Below, one piece after another: positions 44,235-52,249 of a stretch of DNA of 64,000 nt. The position numbers and the translations under genes are program-made. Source of the DNA: JAJEEA01 sp965116765 (GTDB lineage: Bacteria; Acidobacteriota; Vicinamibacteria; Vicinamibacterales; UBA8438); NCBI GenBank assembly GCA_965116765.1, contig OZ220718.1, positions 3,162,001 through 3,226,000 of the forward strand, in the 5' to 3' direction. A model generated the notes under the pieces. The model searched no databases. It saw nothing but the letters and a program-made list of their open reading frames with translations, and was not told the DNA's origin. Each line of letters starts with the position of its first letter. Within the stretch, counting starts at the first letter, position 1.

Positions 44235-44771
44235 GTGCCGCTCCACCACTTCACGTTGATCGTCGACGGACCGGACGTTCAGCAACCGGCGCTGGTCGAC
44301 GCGTTGTTCGAGGCGGGTTGCGACGACGGGCTGGTCGGTCGCTCGGAGGGAATCCAGTACATCGAGTTCGACCGCGAGGCGCCCGGCCTCGAAGACGCCG
44401 TTCTCTCGGCGGTGGCTGACGTCGAGAAGGTCCCCGGCGTGACGGTGGCCCGAATCGCCGACGCCGGTCTCGTGTCGATGGCCGGCATCGCCGCCCGCAC
44501 CGGGCGTACCCGCGAGAGCGTACGGCTTCTGATTGCAGGCGCACGGGGGCCCGGGGGGTTCCCGCCGCCCGTCACCGATCCGCGAAGTCGATACCGGCTC
44601 TGGCGCTGGTCCGAGGTGGAACGCTGGATCGCCGCGTATCTCGGAGAGCCGGCGGAATCGTCCGATGACGACCTGTTGACGGCCGTCAACGCCAGCCTGG
44701 AGCTTCGCCGACATGGCCGCCGGATGCACCCGAGGCGGCAGACGAAGCTGCGCGACCTGGCTGGACTGTAG
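44235..44771 (+). CDS. HTH DNA-binding protein of unknown role
   Basis: 178 residues from the GTG at 44235 (GAGAGGG upstream; starts at 44136 or 44211 are possible). N-terminal sandwich-like part (HHFTLIVDGPDVQQPALVDALFEAGCDDGLVG, YIEFDREAPGLEDAVLSAVADV) and a C-terminal HTH (VSMAGIAARTGRTRESVRLLIAG) with a wing (GGFPPPVTDPRSRYRLWRWSEVERWI) like MerR/excisionase-type helices. The first part resembles a toxin-antitoxin accessory fold. It adjoins a Uma2 gene on the other strand. Could be an antitoxin-like repressor; no partner toxin is adjacent. Confidence 0.7.
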   Translation: MPLHHFTLIVDGPDVQQPALVDALFEAGCDDGLVGRSEGIQYIEFDREAPGLEDAVLSAVADVEKVPGVTVARIADAGLVSMAGIAARTGRTRESVRLLIAGARGPGGFPPPVTDPRSRYRLWRWSEVERWIAAYLGEPAESSDDDLLTAVNASLELRRHGRRMHPRRQTKLRDLAGL

Positions 44772-44867
44772 CAACCGGGCCTGTCTCGACGAATACAGCG
44801 GGCCGGCCAGGCGGCACAGCAGCCCGCAGGGATGGTGCGTGGAGACGGCGTCCGTACGCGATCGCGG

Positions 44868-45908
44868 TCAGGAACCGCCTCGACGCCGCCTCGCGTCCAG
44901 GCGGGCCAGCAGGTCCGCCTCGTCGCGACAGACCAGCGCCTCGGCCGAGAGTGCGGCGGGGTCTTCTCGCGCAATCCGCGCGGCCAGACGCTCGGTAACG
45001 GCGAGGCCTCGGCTCCGCAGAATGGAGCGAACAATCTCGGCCCGTCCTTCCGCCTGCCCCGCCGCCCGTCCTTCCGCCCGCCCCGCCGCCCGTCCTTCCG
45101 CCCGCCCCGCCGCGTGCGCCTCGCGGCGCTGTGCGCCGAGCCACAGGTCGTCGTCCGGGCCGGTGCCGGCAGCGTCGCCCAGCGCGCGGCCGACGCGTTC
45201 CAGCACGGCGCACGTCGCCTCCGACAGCGCCGGCTCGTTCAGGGCGGCGTGAATCTCCGCCGCCGTCCAGCCCGGCAGGGCGACGCTCGCGCCCACCGCA
45301 CGATAGCCGTCCCCGACGCGCCGGTGAATGGTCAGGCCCGGCCGGCGCCGGGGCGAGCCGCCCTCCGGCACCTCGACCCACACCTCGCGAAAGCCCCACG
45401 CCTCGTACAGCCCCAGCTTGCCGCGCCGCACGTCGGTCGAATAGTCGACCTCGAGCACGACGTCGGGCAGGTGGTCGGTGCCCACCTCGACCCAGGGACC
45501 CGGCGGCTGCGTCCCCGCCGGGTCGAGATAGACCATCTGGTCGGCCTGCATGATGCGCCGCCGCTGGCCCCGCGAGTCGCGCAGGGCCAAGTCGGCCGTG
45601 CCGAGGGTCGCGATGGGCGCCCCCCGGACCGCCGCGATGCGCGTCAGCAACGCCGCGAGCCGTTGACCCGGGCCTTCGTGATAGACCGTGACGGGCTCGC
45701 GCACCACCCAGGCCGTCTCGGTGTCGCCGTCCCAGTACTCGAAGCGGCCCTCGTAGTCGTCGAGGGCGGCGCGGGTGATGCGTACGGCACGGCAGCCGGG
45801 GAACTCGGGAGGGGGCTCGGCGGGGTTCGGCCGGGCGCCGTCCGACGGTGTTTCGGGGACAGGCGCCGAGGCGGCGGGACCCGCCGGCGCGGCGGGGGGA
45901 GAAGCCAT
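44868..45908 (-). CDS. Uma2-family PD-(D/E)XK endonuclease, copy A
   Basis: 346 residues. The Uma2/DUF820 core runs about 50-210, with HLPDVVLEVDYSTD (catalytic Asp and Glu), KLGLYEAWGFREVWVEVPE (Lys and the family Glu) and a helical end. The C-terminus is a repetitive (RAEGRAAG)n stretch before EIVRSILRSRGLAVTERL. Uma2 proteins are restriction-like nucleases of unknown use, common in accessory DNA. An almost identical gene of the same length lies at 52250-53290; a third 77-base remnant lies at 54618. Confidence 0.88.
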   Translation of the reverse strand: MASPPAAPAGPAASAPVPETPSDGARPNPAEPPPEFPGCRAVRITRAALDDYEGRFEYWDGDTETAWVVREPVTVYHEGPGQRLAALLTRIAAVRGAPIATLGTADLALRDSRGQRRRIMQADQMVYLDPAGTQPPGPWVEVGTDHLPDVVLEVDYSTDVRRGKLGLYEAWGFREVWVEVPEGGSPRRRPGLTIHRRVGDGYRAVGASVALPGWTAAEIHAALNEPALSEATCAVLERVGRALGDAAGTGPDDDLWLGAQRREAHAAGRAEGRAAGRAEGRAAGQAEGRAEIVRSILRSRGLAVTERLAARIAREDPAALSAEALVCRDEADLLARLDARRRRGGS

Positions 45909-46067
45909 CGAGCCATCATAGCACCCGTCCGGCTCTCGACCTCGGGCTCGAAGGCACGGGCGTCGGCGAGGCTCGTGCGGGTGATTTACCAGGGTCGATC
46001 AGTGCCTTGAACGGACCCTGCAAACGCGCCGCCGCCCAGGCCGCGTCCCGGCCCTTCTCCGGACCGA

Positions 46068-46508
46068 TCACGGTTCGTCCCTGGTCGGGAAGTCACGTTG
46101 GGCAACGAGCTCCAACGCCGCGACCGCGGTGACGATGGGGATGTCGCCGATGTGGCCGAGGGCCAGCATGTGCTTCTTGTCGCCGGAGACAATCAGGTCG
46201 GCCCGTCCAGCGATTGCAGTGGCCAGGATCGGATTGTCGTCCGGGTCGGGCGAGGCATCGACGTCGGGCAGGTCGGCCGCGACTTCCCCGATCGCCTCCA
46301 GGTTGCGCATCAGGTCTTCCGCGTCTTCCGAACGCAGGTAGGGTCGGAGGCGGTCGCGGGTCAGGACGGTCCTCAGCTCGGTGAGCTGCGCCTCGGAGGT
46401 CACCAAGGTCAGACGCTTGCGCCTGATCGCCGCCAGCACGCGGCCCTGGGGACCGCTCGCCGCTATCAGCGCGCTGACGAGGACATTGGTGTCAAGCACG
46501 ATCCGCAC
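46068..46508 (-). CDS. PIN-domain toxin, copy A
   Basis: 146 residues of the putative-toxin PIN family: VLDTNVLVSALI (first Asp), SEAQLTELRTVL (Glu), then DPDDNPILATAIAGRADLIVSGDKKHM (two Asp). PIN toxins are metal-dependent RNases. The ATG overlaps the RHH antitoxin gene by 17 bases. Close copy at 50347-50787; fragments at 44048 and 56401. Confidence 0.9.
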   Translation of the reverse strand: MRIVLDTNVLVSALIAASGPQGRVLAAIRRKRLTLVTSEAQLTELRTVLTRDRLRPYLRSEDAEDLMRNLEAIGEVAADLPDVDASPDPDDNPILATAIAGRADLIVSGDKKHMLALGHIGDIPIVTAVAALELVAQRDFPTRDEP

Positions 46509-46731
46509 GGGCGTCCGCCACTGCTCGATCCGCGAGGGCCTGGGCCGCCTCGGGCGACAGGTGCTTGTTGCGTTCCCAGACCGCTTCGAGCGTCTCCCAG
46601 AAGATTGCCTGCCGGACCGCCCGGTCGACGAACCGGGACAGGTCTCCCTTTCGGCCTCCGGTTCTGGCGAGGTAGCTGCGCAGGCTGCGGTCGGTTTCTT
46701 CAGAGACGACGAGGCTCCATCTGATGCTCAT
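46492..46731 (-). CDS. RHH-type antitoxin, copy A
   Basis: 79 residues; ribbon strand IRWSLVVSEETDRSLRSYLA then helices GDLSRFVDRAVRQAIFWETLEAVW, a CopG-like ribbon-helix-helix antitoxin, with a C-terminal toxin-binding tail (LSPEAAQALADRAVADARADRA). Promoter-side DNA has the palindrome TATCGATA (46791-46798), kept before copy B at 51070. It directly precedes and overlaps the PIN gene. Confidence 0.9.
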   Translation of the reverse strand: MSIRWSLVVSEETDRSLRSYLARTGGRKGDLSRFVDRAVRQAIFWETLEAVWERNKHLSPEAAQALADRAVADARADRA

Positions 46732-46898
46732 CCGACTGTCCGTTCCGAAAACCCGGAGGTCAGCGTATATCTGCTTGTGTGTTTATATGCTATCGATACG
46801 CAATGACGTTGGCAAGGGACTGAACGGTTCCGCCGCCTCCCGTCGGGCAAAAACGGTTGCGCCGACATCAACCTGGGGCGGAGCACCGCGGTTCGGTG

Positions 46899-48293
46899 CT
46901 ACGCCCGATGCTCCCGGAACCGGAACGTCGCCTCCGACTGCTGGCGCGTGAGCTGCAGGGTGACCAGCGCGGTGCGGTGGGGCGCGAAGAACCGGCCGAT
47001 GGCGTCGCGCGGAATGCGCACGCCGCCGCGGCCGCCGCTGCCGAGGGTGGTGAACCCCACCGGGGTCCGCTCGTCGAGCTCGGGGTAGGCGGTGATGCTG
47101 AGGCTGAGGGCCTCGTGCACCTTGTCGATGGTGCGAACGAGGCGAGTGCAGTCGACGTAGACGCTGCGGTACGAGGCGTCGCCCGAGTACTTGTGCACCT
47201 TGCGGATGGCCGACTCGTGGAAGAGCCGCGCCACGAGGTCGCCGCGGTCGTGGTCGTCCTCGTAGAACTCGAGCAGGTGGTCGTCGACGCCCACCCCGTA
47301 CTGGTCGCGCACGCGCACCACGGTGTTCTGGAAGCCGTGGTTGCGGGCGTCGCGCCGCGGGGCCGGCGGCGCCAGCGCCCGGTTGCCCTCGTCGAGCTCC
47401 CGCCGCCACGCCTCGAACCCGTCGTCGTCGACGGTCAGCCCGCGGACGATCTTCTCGAGCAGAGCGCCGTCGGGCGTGTCCTGCGCTCCTTCGCCGATGG
47501 GTCGCCGCCGGTGCGACAGGGTGATGGTGCCGTGGTTGTGGTCTTCGACCAGGCCGAACGCGGTGGCCCCCGACGACGCCTCGAGCGTGTACTCGACGCC
47601 GGGGCCGCCCGCCTCGGGCCGCGCCGGAAACACCGCCCCGATGCGCACGCAGTCGAGGTTGGCGGTCGACGCGCGCACCGTCCCGTCAGACCCGTCCTCG
47701 TTGGCGATCGACGAGATGCCGCGGAAGCCGCGGTTGCCGACGAGCACCGTGCACAGCACGTTGCCGGACTGGTACATGGTGCCGCCGCGGCCGAAGCGGT
47801 CGCGCTCGGCCAGGCCCCACGTGTAGGGGCTGGCGAGCTCGAGCCCCCGCAGGATGTGGGTGCCGGTCTCGAACGCCCGCCCCTCGGGCTTCTTGGCGAC
47901 GAACCCCTTGTAGACCCGCCCGATGAACGAGCGCCCCTTGTGGGCGAGGTGCGAGCCGAAGTTGGCGGGGGCCAGCATCACGAGGCGCTTCACCGGCGCC
48001 CGGGCCGGCGTGTAGTGCCGCTGCAGCCAGTCGCGGATGACGAGGCCGCCGGTGCTGTGGACGACGGCGTCGACGGCGCCCTTGCGCCGCGGCAGCCCGT
48101 GGCGGCGCCACGCCACGTCCATCGCCTCGGCGACGTCGTCGAAGCGCACCTCGTCCTCCATGCTCACATAGTCGGCGAGCGAGACGATGGACACCTCGCG
48201 CCCCAGCCGGGCGCGCAGCAGCCGCGCCAGCGGCTCGAAGGTCTGGGACGTGTCGCTCCAGCCGTGCAGGATGACGATGGGTCGTTCGGGCAT
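46899..48293 (-). CDS. Alpha/beta hydrolase (lipase/PGAP1-like)
   Basis: 464 residues from the ATG at 48293 (MPERPIVILHGWSD). Oxyanion motif VILHGWSDTSQTFEP, nucleophile Ser in VVHSTGGLVIRDWL (a GxSxG variant), then KRLVMLAPANFGSHLAHKG. A second half (about 260-464) is beta-rich with FQNTVVRVRDQYG, YSGDASYRSVYVD and GRFFAPHRTALVTLQL and has no clear family. Probably a cytosolic or cell-associated ester hydrolase. The frame open upstream to 48557 is not coding-like. Confidence 0.85.
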   Translation of the reverse strand: MPERPIVILHGWSDTSQTFEPLARLLRARLGREVSIVSLADYVSMEDEVRFDDVAEAMDVAWRRHGLPRRKGAVDAVVHSTGGLVIRDWLQRHYTPARAPVKRLVMLAPANFGSHLAHKGRSFIGRVYKGFVAKKPEGRAFETGTHILRGLELASPYTWGLAERDRFGRGGTMYQSGNVLCTVLVGNRGFRGISSIANEDGSDGTVRASTANLDCVRIGAVFPARPEAGGPGVEYTLEASSGATAFGLVEDHNHGTITLSHRRRPIGEGAQDTPDGALLEKIVRGLTVDDDGFEAWRRELDEGNRALAPPAPRRDARNHGFQNTVVRVRDQYGVGVDDHLLEFYEDDHDRGDLVARLFHESAIRKVHKYSGDASYRSVYVDCTRLVRTIDKVHEALSLSITAYPELDERTPVGFTTLGSGGRGGVRIPRDAIGRFFAPHRTALVTLQLTRQQSEATFRFREHRA

Positions 48294-48651
48294 CTCGCGC
48301 CGCCTCCGCGGGTTGTGCCGCCGGGAGCCGTCCGGGGGCCTCGGCCGGCGTCGCCGCGGCTCCGGCCGCCCCGACGCCCGCTCCGACCGTCCACCTGATC
48401 CACCGGGCGCGCAGCCCCCGTGCGTCGCCCTTGCCGGCCGCGTGCTCCAGCGCGGCTTCCATCGGGCCGGGCGTTCCCCCGTTGCCGGGCACCGGTGCTC
48501 CGCACGCCGTGCGAACGTGTTGCCCATCGCACGGTCGACGGCGGCACACCCTATCACGACTGCATCCCGCGGCGCCAGCCGACCGAGGCCCGTGCCGCCG
48601 AGGCGCGGGAAGACGCGGTCGCGAAAGCCCGGCCGTCAACACGTGGTCCCC
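48294..48651. other. Gap without a gene
   Basis: GC-rich spacer between the divergent hydrolase and antitoxin genes. No homology, RNA or repeat is evident; similarity to copy B of the antitoxin module begins exactly at its right end (TTGACA at 48652). Confidence 0.6.
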
Positions 48652-48691
48652 TTGACATGATTTTCGCTAATCCTGCACACTAGCGGTAATG
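48652..48691 (+). promoter_or_regulatory. Leaderless promoter with overlapping operator, copy A
   Basis: A perfect -35 (TTGACA, 48652-48657); a weak -10 (CACACT near 48676-48681) and a predicted start at about the ATG itself (48689), so the mRNA may be leaderless. The inverted repeat CGCTA...TAGCG (48665-48669, 48681-48685) spans the -10. The antitoxin could repress its own gene here. The same 40 bases are retained at 54762-54801. Confidence 0.5.
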
Positions 48692-49384
48692 TCACGCGAC
48701 AGGGCGCAGCCCGTGCTCCAACCCGCCCCGGCGCTCGTCAGCCTCCCCCTGGCCGCCGACGACATCAGCGCCCTTCCCGCCGGGCTTCGCAGGCGAATCG
48801 CCGACGCCGAGACCGAACCGGCCGATTGGGCGCTCCTGGTGACGGGAGAGTCCGAGCTCACCGGACTGGTACAGAACGTCATCTCCCGGCTCGCATCCAT
48901 GGTCGCGGCAGACCGGCGGAAGCTCACCGAGGACAACATCGAGCTGCTGGTTCGCAGCATGCTCCCGCACGCGCCGCGCCGCACGGTCGACGCGCAACTG
49001 GAGCTCGACAACGCCCGCCTGCGAGCGGCCTACCTCGAGGAAGTGCCGACGCGGTCGGCCCATGAAGTCCGTGCCGCGTCGGGCCTGAACCCGAAGAACC
49101 CGAGCGAGCCGGCCTCGCGCTGGAAGCGCGAACGACGGGTCTTCGCCGTGCGCCACGGCGGGCGCGATCTGTTCCCGGCCTTCCAGTTCGAGGACGGCTA
49201 CCCGCGGCCCGTCATCAAGCAGGTCCTCCACGAGCTTCCCCCGACGGCGACCGACTGGCAGATCGCCATCTGGTTCGCGTCGGGAAACGGCTGGCTGGAC
49301 GGGGCCGAACCCCGGAATCGACTCGATGCCCCCGACGAGGTGCTCGAAGCGGCGCGGCGGCTCGCCGATGCGACCGAAGGCTGA
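48689..49384 (+). CDS. Antitoxin of an Xre/MbcA-RES-type pair, copy A
   Basis: 231 residues. The C-terminal third has a DUF2384-like toxin-binding region (TDWQIAIWFASGNGWLDGAEPRNRLDAPDEVLEAARRL) and the middle a possible HTH (TRSAHEVRAASGLNPKNPSEPASRWKRERRVFAVRH). The first 100 residues form a helical extension (ADRRKLTEDNIELLVRSML). Longer than the usual 130-160 residues. It precedes the RES toxin by 14 bases. No ribosome site: the ATG sits at the predicted transcript start. Copy B (54799-55494) differs by only a few residues. Confidence 0.75.
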   Translation: MSRDRAQPVLQPAPALVSLPLAADDISALPAGLRRRIADAETEPADWALLVTGESELTGLVQNVISRLASMVAADRRKLTEDNIELLVRSMLPHAPRRTVDAQLELDNARLRAAYLEEVPTRSAHEVRAASGLNPKNPSEPASRWKRERRVFAVRHGGRDLFPAFQFEDGYPRPVIKQVLHELPPTATDWQIAIWFASGNGWLDGAEPRNRLDAPDEVLEAARRLADATEG

Positions 49385-49398
49385 CGGCTGCTGACAGC

Positions 49399-50034
49399 AT
49401 GTCGATTCCGAGGCCGCCCGCGGCGCTCCCGCGCCCGAACCTCACGGTGCTCGGGGCCGGAACCCCCGTGCACCGCGTGCACGGACGGCGCCGGCGCCCG
49501 CTCGAGTTCAACGAGTGCAGGGGCAACCCCACGCGGTTCGCACCGATCCAGGATGCCGACGGGCGTTGCGTCCCGTCGCTGTACGGGGGTAGCAGCTTTA
49601 TCGCGGCCGTGTACGAGACCATCTTCCACGACGTGCCCGCGCACGCGCGATGGAAGTCTGTACCGCTGGACAGGGTCACCGCCAGCGCGCACGCCGAGCT
49701 GGCGCCCTTGCGCGACATCCGACTCGCCAGCCTCCGCACCCCCGACCTGGCGAGATGGCGCGTTTCTCGCGACGCCCTGATCGGCAGCTCGCCGACGCGG
49801 TATCGAGACACGGCTGCCTGGGCCAAGGCGGTCCACGACCAGTTTCCCGACGTGGAGGGGCTGGTGTGGACCTCGAATCGCTGCGACCCCGACAGCGCTT
49901 GGCTCTTCTTCGGAGACCGGGTGCGCCCGGGCGACTTCCGGATCGTCGCGGCCCGGGACGGCCGATGCGATCGTTCCTTCCTCTTCGACGTTCGAGAGGC
50001 CGGCCGGCGTGCCGGCATCACGATCGTGATCTGA
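49399..50034 (+). CDS. RES-domain toxin, NAD+ phosphorylase family
   Basis: 211 residues. RES landmarks: TPVHRVHGRRRRPLEFNECRGNPTRFAP (Arg, then Phe/Arg near the active site), LYGGSSFIAAVYETIFHD (the conserved Tyr/Glu) and WLFFGDRV near the end. RES toxins consume NAD+ and stop growth. The ribosome site is weak; the gene begins 14 bases after the antitoxin stop. Copy B is broken after about 35 codons (55509), so this is the only intact RES toxin in the window. Confidence 0.85.
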   Translation: MSIPRPPAALPRPNLTVLGAGTPVHRVHGRRRRPLEFNECRGNPTRFAPIQDADGRCVPSLYGGSSFIAAVYETIFHDVPAHARWKSVPLDRVTASAHAELAPLRDIRLASLRTPDLARWRVSRDALIGSSPTRYRDTAAWAKAVHDQFPDVEGLVWTSNRCDPDSAWLFFGDRVRPGDFRIVAARDGRCDRSFLFDVREAGRRAGITIVI

Positions 50035-50296
50035 TCTGCCGGCGACCGATGGTGCTGCGTTCCCGGCGCCCGTCGAGCGGCGTGTCGTTCTCGGCCCCCG
50101 GCGCCATGTCGCCGATCGCGCTTCTCTTGGAGAAGGCGGTCGGCTTGGGCACGACGTGGTTCGTCCACGTTCGGCCGAACGTCAGCTCGAGGATGTCGCG
50201 ATCCGTCGGGCCGAGGTCTATCGCCGCCTCGTTCCGCGCCGTCGGGCGGCGCCGCGGGGACGGCCCGGTGGCGGTGCGTTCCGCTCGGCTCACCAT
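50018..50296 (-). pseudogene. Truncated copy of the zinc-ribbon protein gene
   Basis: The first 79 or so codons match the 205-residue protein at 55665-56282 nearly base for base (ATG at 50296), then homology ends and a short random tail reaches a stop inside the RES 3' end. The C-terminal half with the zinc ribbon is lost. Confidence 0.75.
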
Positions 50297-50346
50297 CTCG
50301 TCTCCACAGCGTGGTCGAGATCCTCATCGTAGCACCCGGGCCGAGA

Positions 50347-50787
50347 TCACGGTTCGTCCCTGGTCGAGAAGTCACGTCGGGCAACGAGCTCCAACGCCGC
50401 GACCGCGGTGACGATGGGGATGTCGCCGATGTGGCCGAGGGCCAGCATGTGCTTCTTGTCGCCGGAGACAATCAGGTCGGCCCGTCCGGCGATCGCAGTG
50501 GCCAGGATCGGATTGTCGTCCTGGTCGGGCGAGGCATCGACGTCGGGCAGGTCGGCCGCGACTTCCCCGATCACCGCCAGGTTGCGCATCAGGTCTTCGG
50601 CGTCTTCCGAACGCAGGCAGGGTCGGAGGCGGTCGCGGGTCAGGACGGTCCTCAGCTCGGTGAGCTGCGCCTCGGAGGTCACCAGGGTCAGACGCTCGCG
50701 CCTGATCGCCGCCAGCACCCGGCCCGGGGGACCGCTCGCCGCGATCAGCGCGCTGACCACGACATTGGTGTCAAGCACGATCCGCAC
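50347..50787 (-). CDS. PIN-domain toxin, copy B
   Basis: 146 residues, collinear with the copy at 46068-46508 with scattered substitutions (for example VVVSALIAASGPPGRVL) and intact acidic residues (LDTN, TELR, DQDDN, SGDKK). Overlaps its RHH antitoxin by 17 bases. Still looks functional. The downstream flank (50308-50346) also matches 56401-56440. Confidence 0.9.
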   Translation of the reverse strand: MRIVLDTNVVVSALIAASGPPGRVLAAIRRERLTLVTSEAQLTELRTVLTRDRLRPCLRSEDAEDLMRNLAVIGEVAADLPDVDASPDQDDNPILATAIAGRADLIVSGDKKHMLALGHIGDIPIVTAVAALELVARRDFSTRDEP

Positions 50788-51010
50788 GGGCGTCCGCCAC
50801 TGCTCGATCCGCGAGGGCCTGGGCCGCCTCGGGCGACAGGTGCTTGTTGCGTTCCCAGACCGCTTCGAGCGTCTCCCAGAAGATGGCCTGCCGGACCGCC
50901 CGGTCGACGAATCGGGACAGGTCTCCCTTTCGGCCTCCGGTTCTGGCGTGGTAGCTGAGCAGACTGCGGGCGGTTTCTTCAGAGACGACGAGGCTCCATC
51001 TGACGCTCAT
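50771..51010 (-). CDS. RHH-type antitoxin, copy B
   Basis: 79 residues, nearly identical to copy A (RWSLVVSEETARSLLSYHAR; DLSRFVDRAVRQAIFWETLE). The upstream TATCGATA palindrome (51070-51077) is kept. Two close copies raise the chance of cross-neutralisation. Confidence 0.9.
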   Translation of the reverse strand: MSVRWSLVVSEETARSLLSYHARTGGRKGDLSRFVDRAVRQAIFWETLEAVWERNKHLSPEAAQALADRAVADARADRA

Positions 51011-51077
51011 CTGACCATCGGTCTCCGGGGCCGGGCATCAAGCATATATCTGCTGGTGTGTCTGTACGCTATCGATA

Positions 51078-51466
51078 CTCGATGAGGTTGGCAACCGTTC
51101 CCACCGCCGGCTCCGACGCACACAGCGGGGCGGTCGTTCCGCGCGCAGTCGCCGCAGGCACCGGTTCCAGCGTGCCGAAGTCGAGGTTCCCGCTCCAGCC
51201 ACGGGCGGCGAAGCCCTCGAGGCGCTGGCCGACCAGCTCGTCAACGACGAGCCCGCTGACGCTGGACTTCGGGAAACCGGCCTACGGCGCCGGCACGGTC
51301 GATGGCGGCTTCGCCATCAAGGTTCGGGACACGAGGGTGAAGCAGACCGCGCCGAAGCCGGACGTGGCGGTGAAGGAGGCGTCGGCGACGCGGTCGCGGC
51401 GGCGGCCGGGCCGACAGCTGGACGTTCCCGGCCGTCGCAGTTACCGCCGCTACCTGCGACGGTAAC
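51078..51466. other. Degenerate stretch ending in a surface-protein-like 3' tail
   Basis: No confident gene. Its last about 32 bases match the end of the giant surface gene and beyond (codons for YRRYLRR, stop, then CGTTCGGC; compare 43218-43253), in the same orientation. It may be the last relic of another copy of the giant-protein module. The frame from 51058 is not convincing elsewhere. Confidence 0.4.
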
Positions 51467-51514
51467 GTTCGGCACCCGTTTCATCCTTCCCGGGGTCGGT
51501 ATCGCCGGTTCCCT

Positions 51515-52018
51515 TCAGCCGTCCGACCGGCTGTTGCCGCGTACGCGGGCGAGCAGGTCGGCCCCCGTCTCGCATTCGATGATCCAGTCGCCGACCTGCG
51601 CGAGGCGGTCCGGGTCGGTGACGCCGGCCAGCGCCGCGGACAGCCCCTCGCCCGAGGCGGCATCGAACTTGCGCGTCGCCAGACGGCACAGCAGCGTGCG
51701 CTCTTGCTCGACGCCCTCGGCGCGACCCTGCTCGACGCCCTCGGCGCGACCCTGCTCGACGCCCTCGGCGCGACCCTGCTCGACGCCCTCGGCGCGACCC
51801 TGCTCGACGCCCTCGGCGCGACCCTGTTCGACCCATTCACGGGTCCATTCCTGGACAGTCTCCTCCAGCATCGTCTGCGCCTCCTTCAACCGAGCCAGCG
51901 GGTCCTGATCGACCGAGCGAAGCCGAGACGGCATCCGCAGCACCGTCGTCACCCACATCGCGAACACCCGGTTCAGCTCCTCGTCGTCCTGACCCCGCAT
52001 CGACACGACCAGCGCGAT
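51515..52018 (-). pseudogene. C-terminal part of an Rpn/transposase-like nuclease
   Basis: Homology to the Rpn (putative PD-(D/E)XK recombination-promoting) family covers only its C-terminal helical part: DDEELNRVFAMWVTTVLRM, DQDPLARLKEAQTMLEETVQEWTREW, the EQGRAEGV repeats, then LLCRLATRKFDAASGEGLSAAL and a last helix. The catalytic N-terminal half is absent: the frame meets a stop near 52018 next to an unrelated gene fragment. The ATG at 52006 is fortuitous. Non-functional in its family role, though the remnant could still be translated. Confidence 0.7.
51705..51824. repeat. Five tandem 24-bp repeats
   Basis: A 24-base unit beginning TGCTCGACGCCCTCGG repeats five times without change (51705-51824), with a partial sixth. 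On the minus strand each unit encodes EQGRAEGV, a glycine- and charge-rich heptad-like linker in the Rpn remnant. Prone to slippage. Confidence 0.95.
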
Positions 52019-52019
52019 C

Positions 52020-52166
52020 TACACGGCGCTGCCCAGCCGGAGATTGCCGACAGACATTCTGGTGGTAACGCCGCAGCAAATCGAGTTCAACTGGAACAAT
52101 CCGGGCTGCGCAATCCGACCAGCGGTCGAAGAAGGGCGCGTGTTGTATGACAAGGAGTTCTGGTAA
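52020..52166 (+). pseudogene. C-terminal fragment of a nucleotidyltransferase-domain gene
   Basis: An open frame of about 48 codons ending TAA at 52164-52166 reads RLPTDILVVTPQQIEFNW, then CAIRPAVEEGRVLYD, the usual end of a MNT-type nucleotidyltransferase toxin-antitoxin subunit. Its N-terminus, with the GSxxxG(x)D(x)D site, is missing; the left border abuts the Rpn remnant. Local sequence is distinctly less GC-rich, so it is probably a transferred gene end. A HEPN partner is not identifiable after it. Confidence 0.55.
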
Positions 52167-52249
52167 CCCAGGCACAATACGAAAGAGCGGTGAAAGAAGC
52201 CGAGAGTGTATTTGACTGGGGACGCAGGTTTCCGGGGGGACGATCGCGG

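Noticed and set aside
51058..51465. 135-residue open frame before the Rpn remnant
   Set aside because: Only its last few codons resemble a known 3' end; the rest lacks any recognisable feature.
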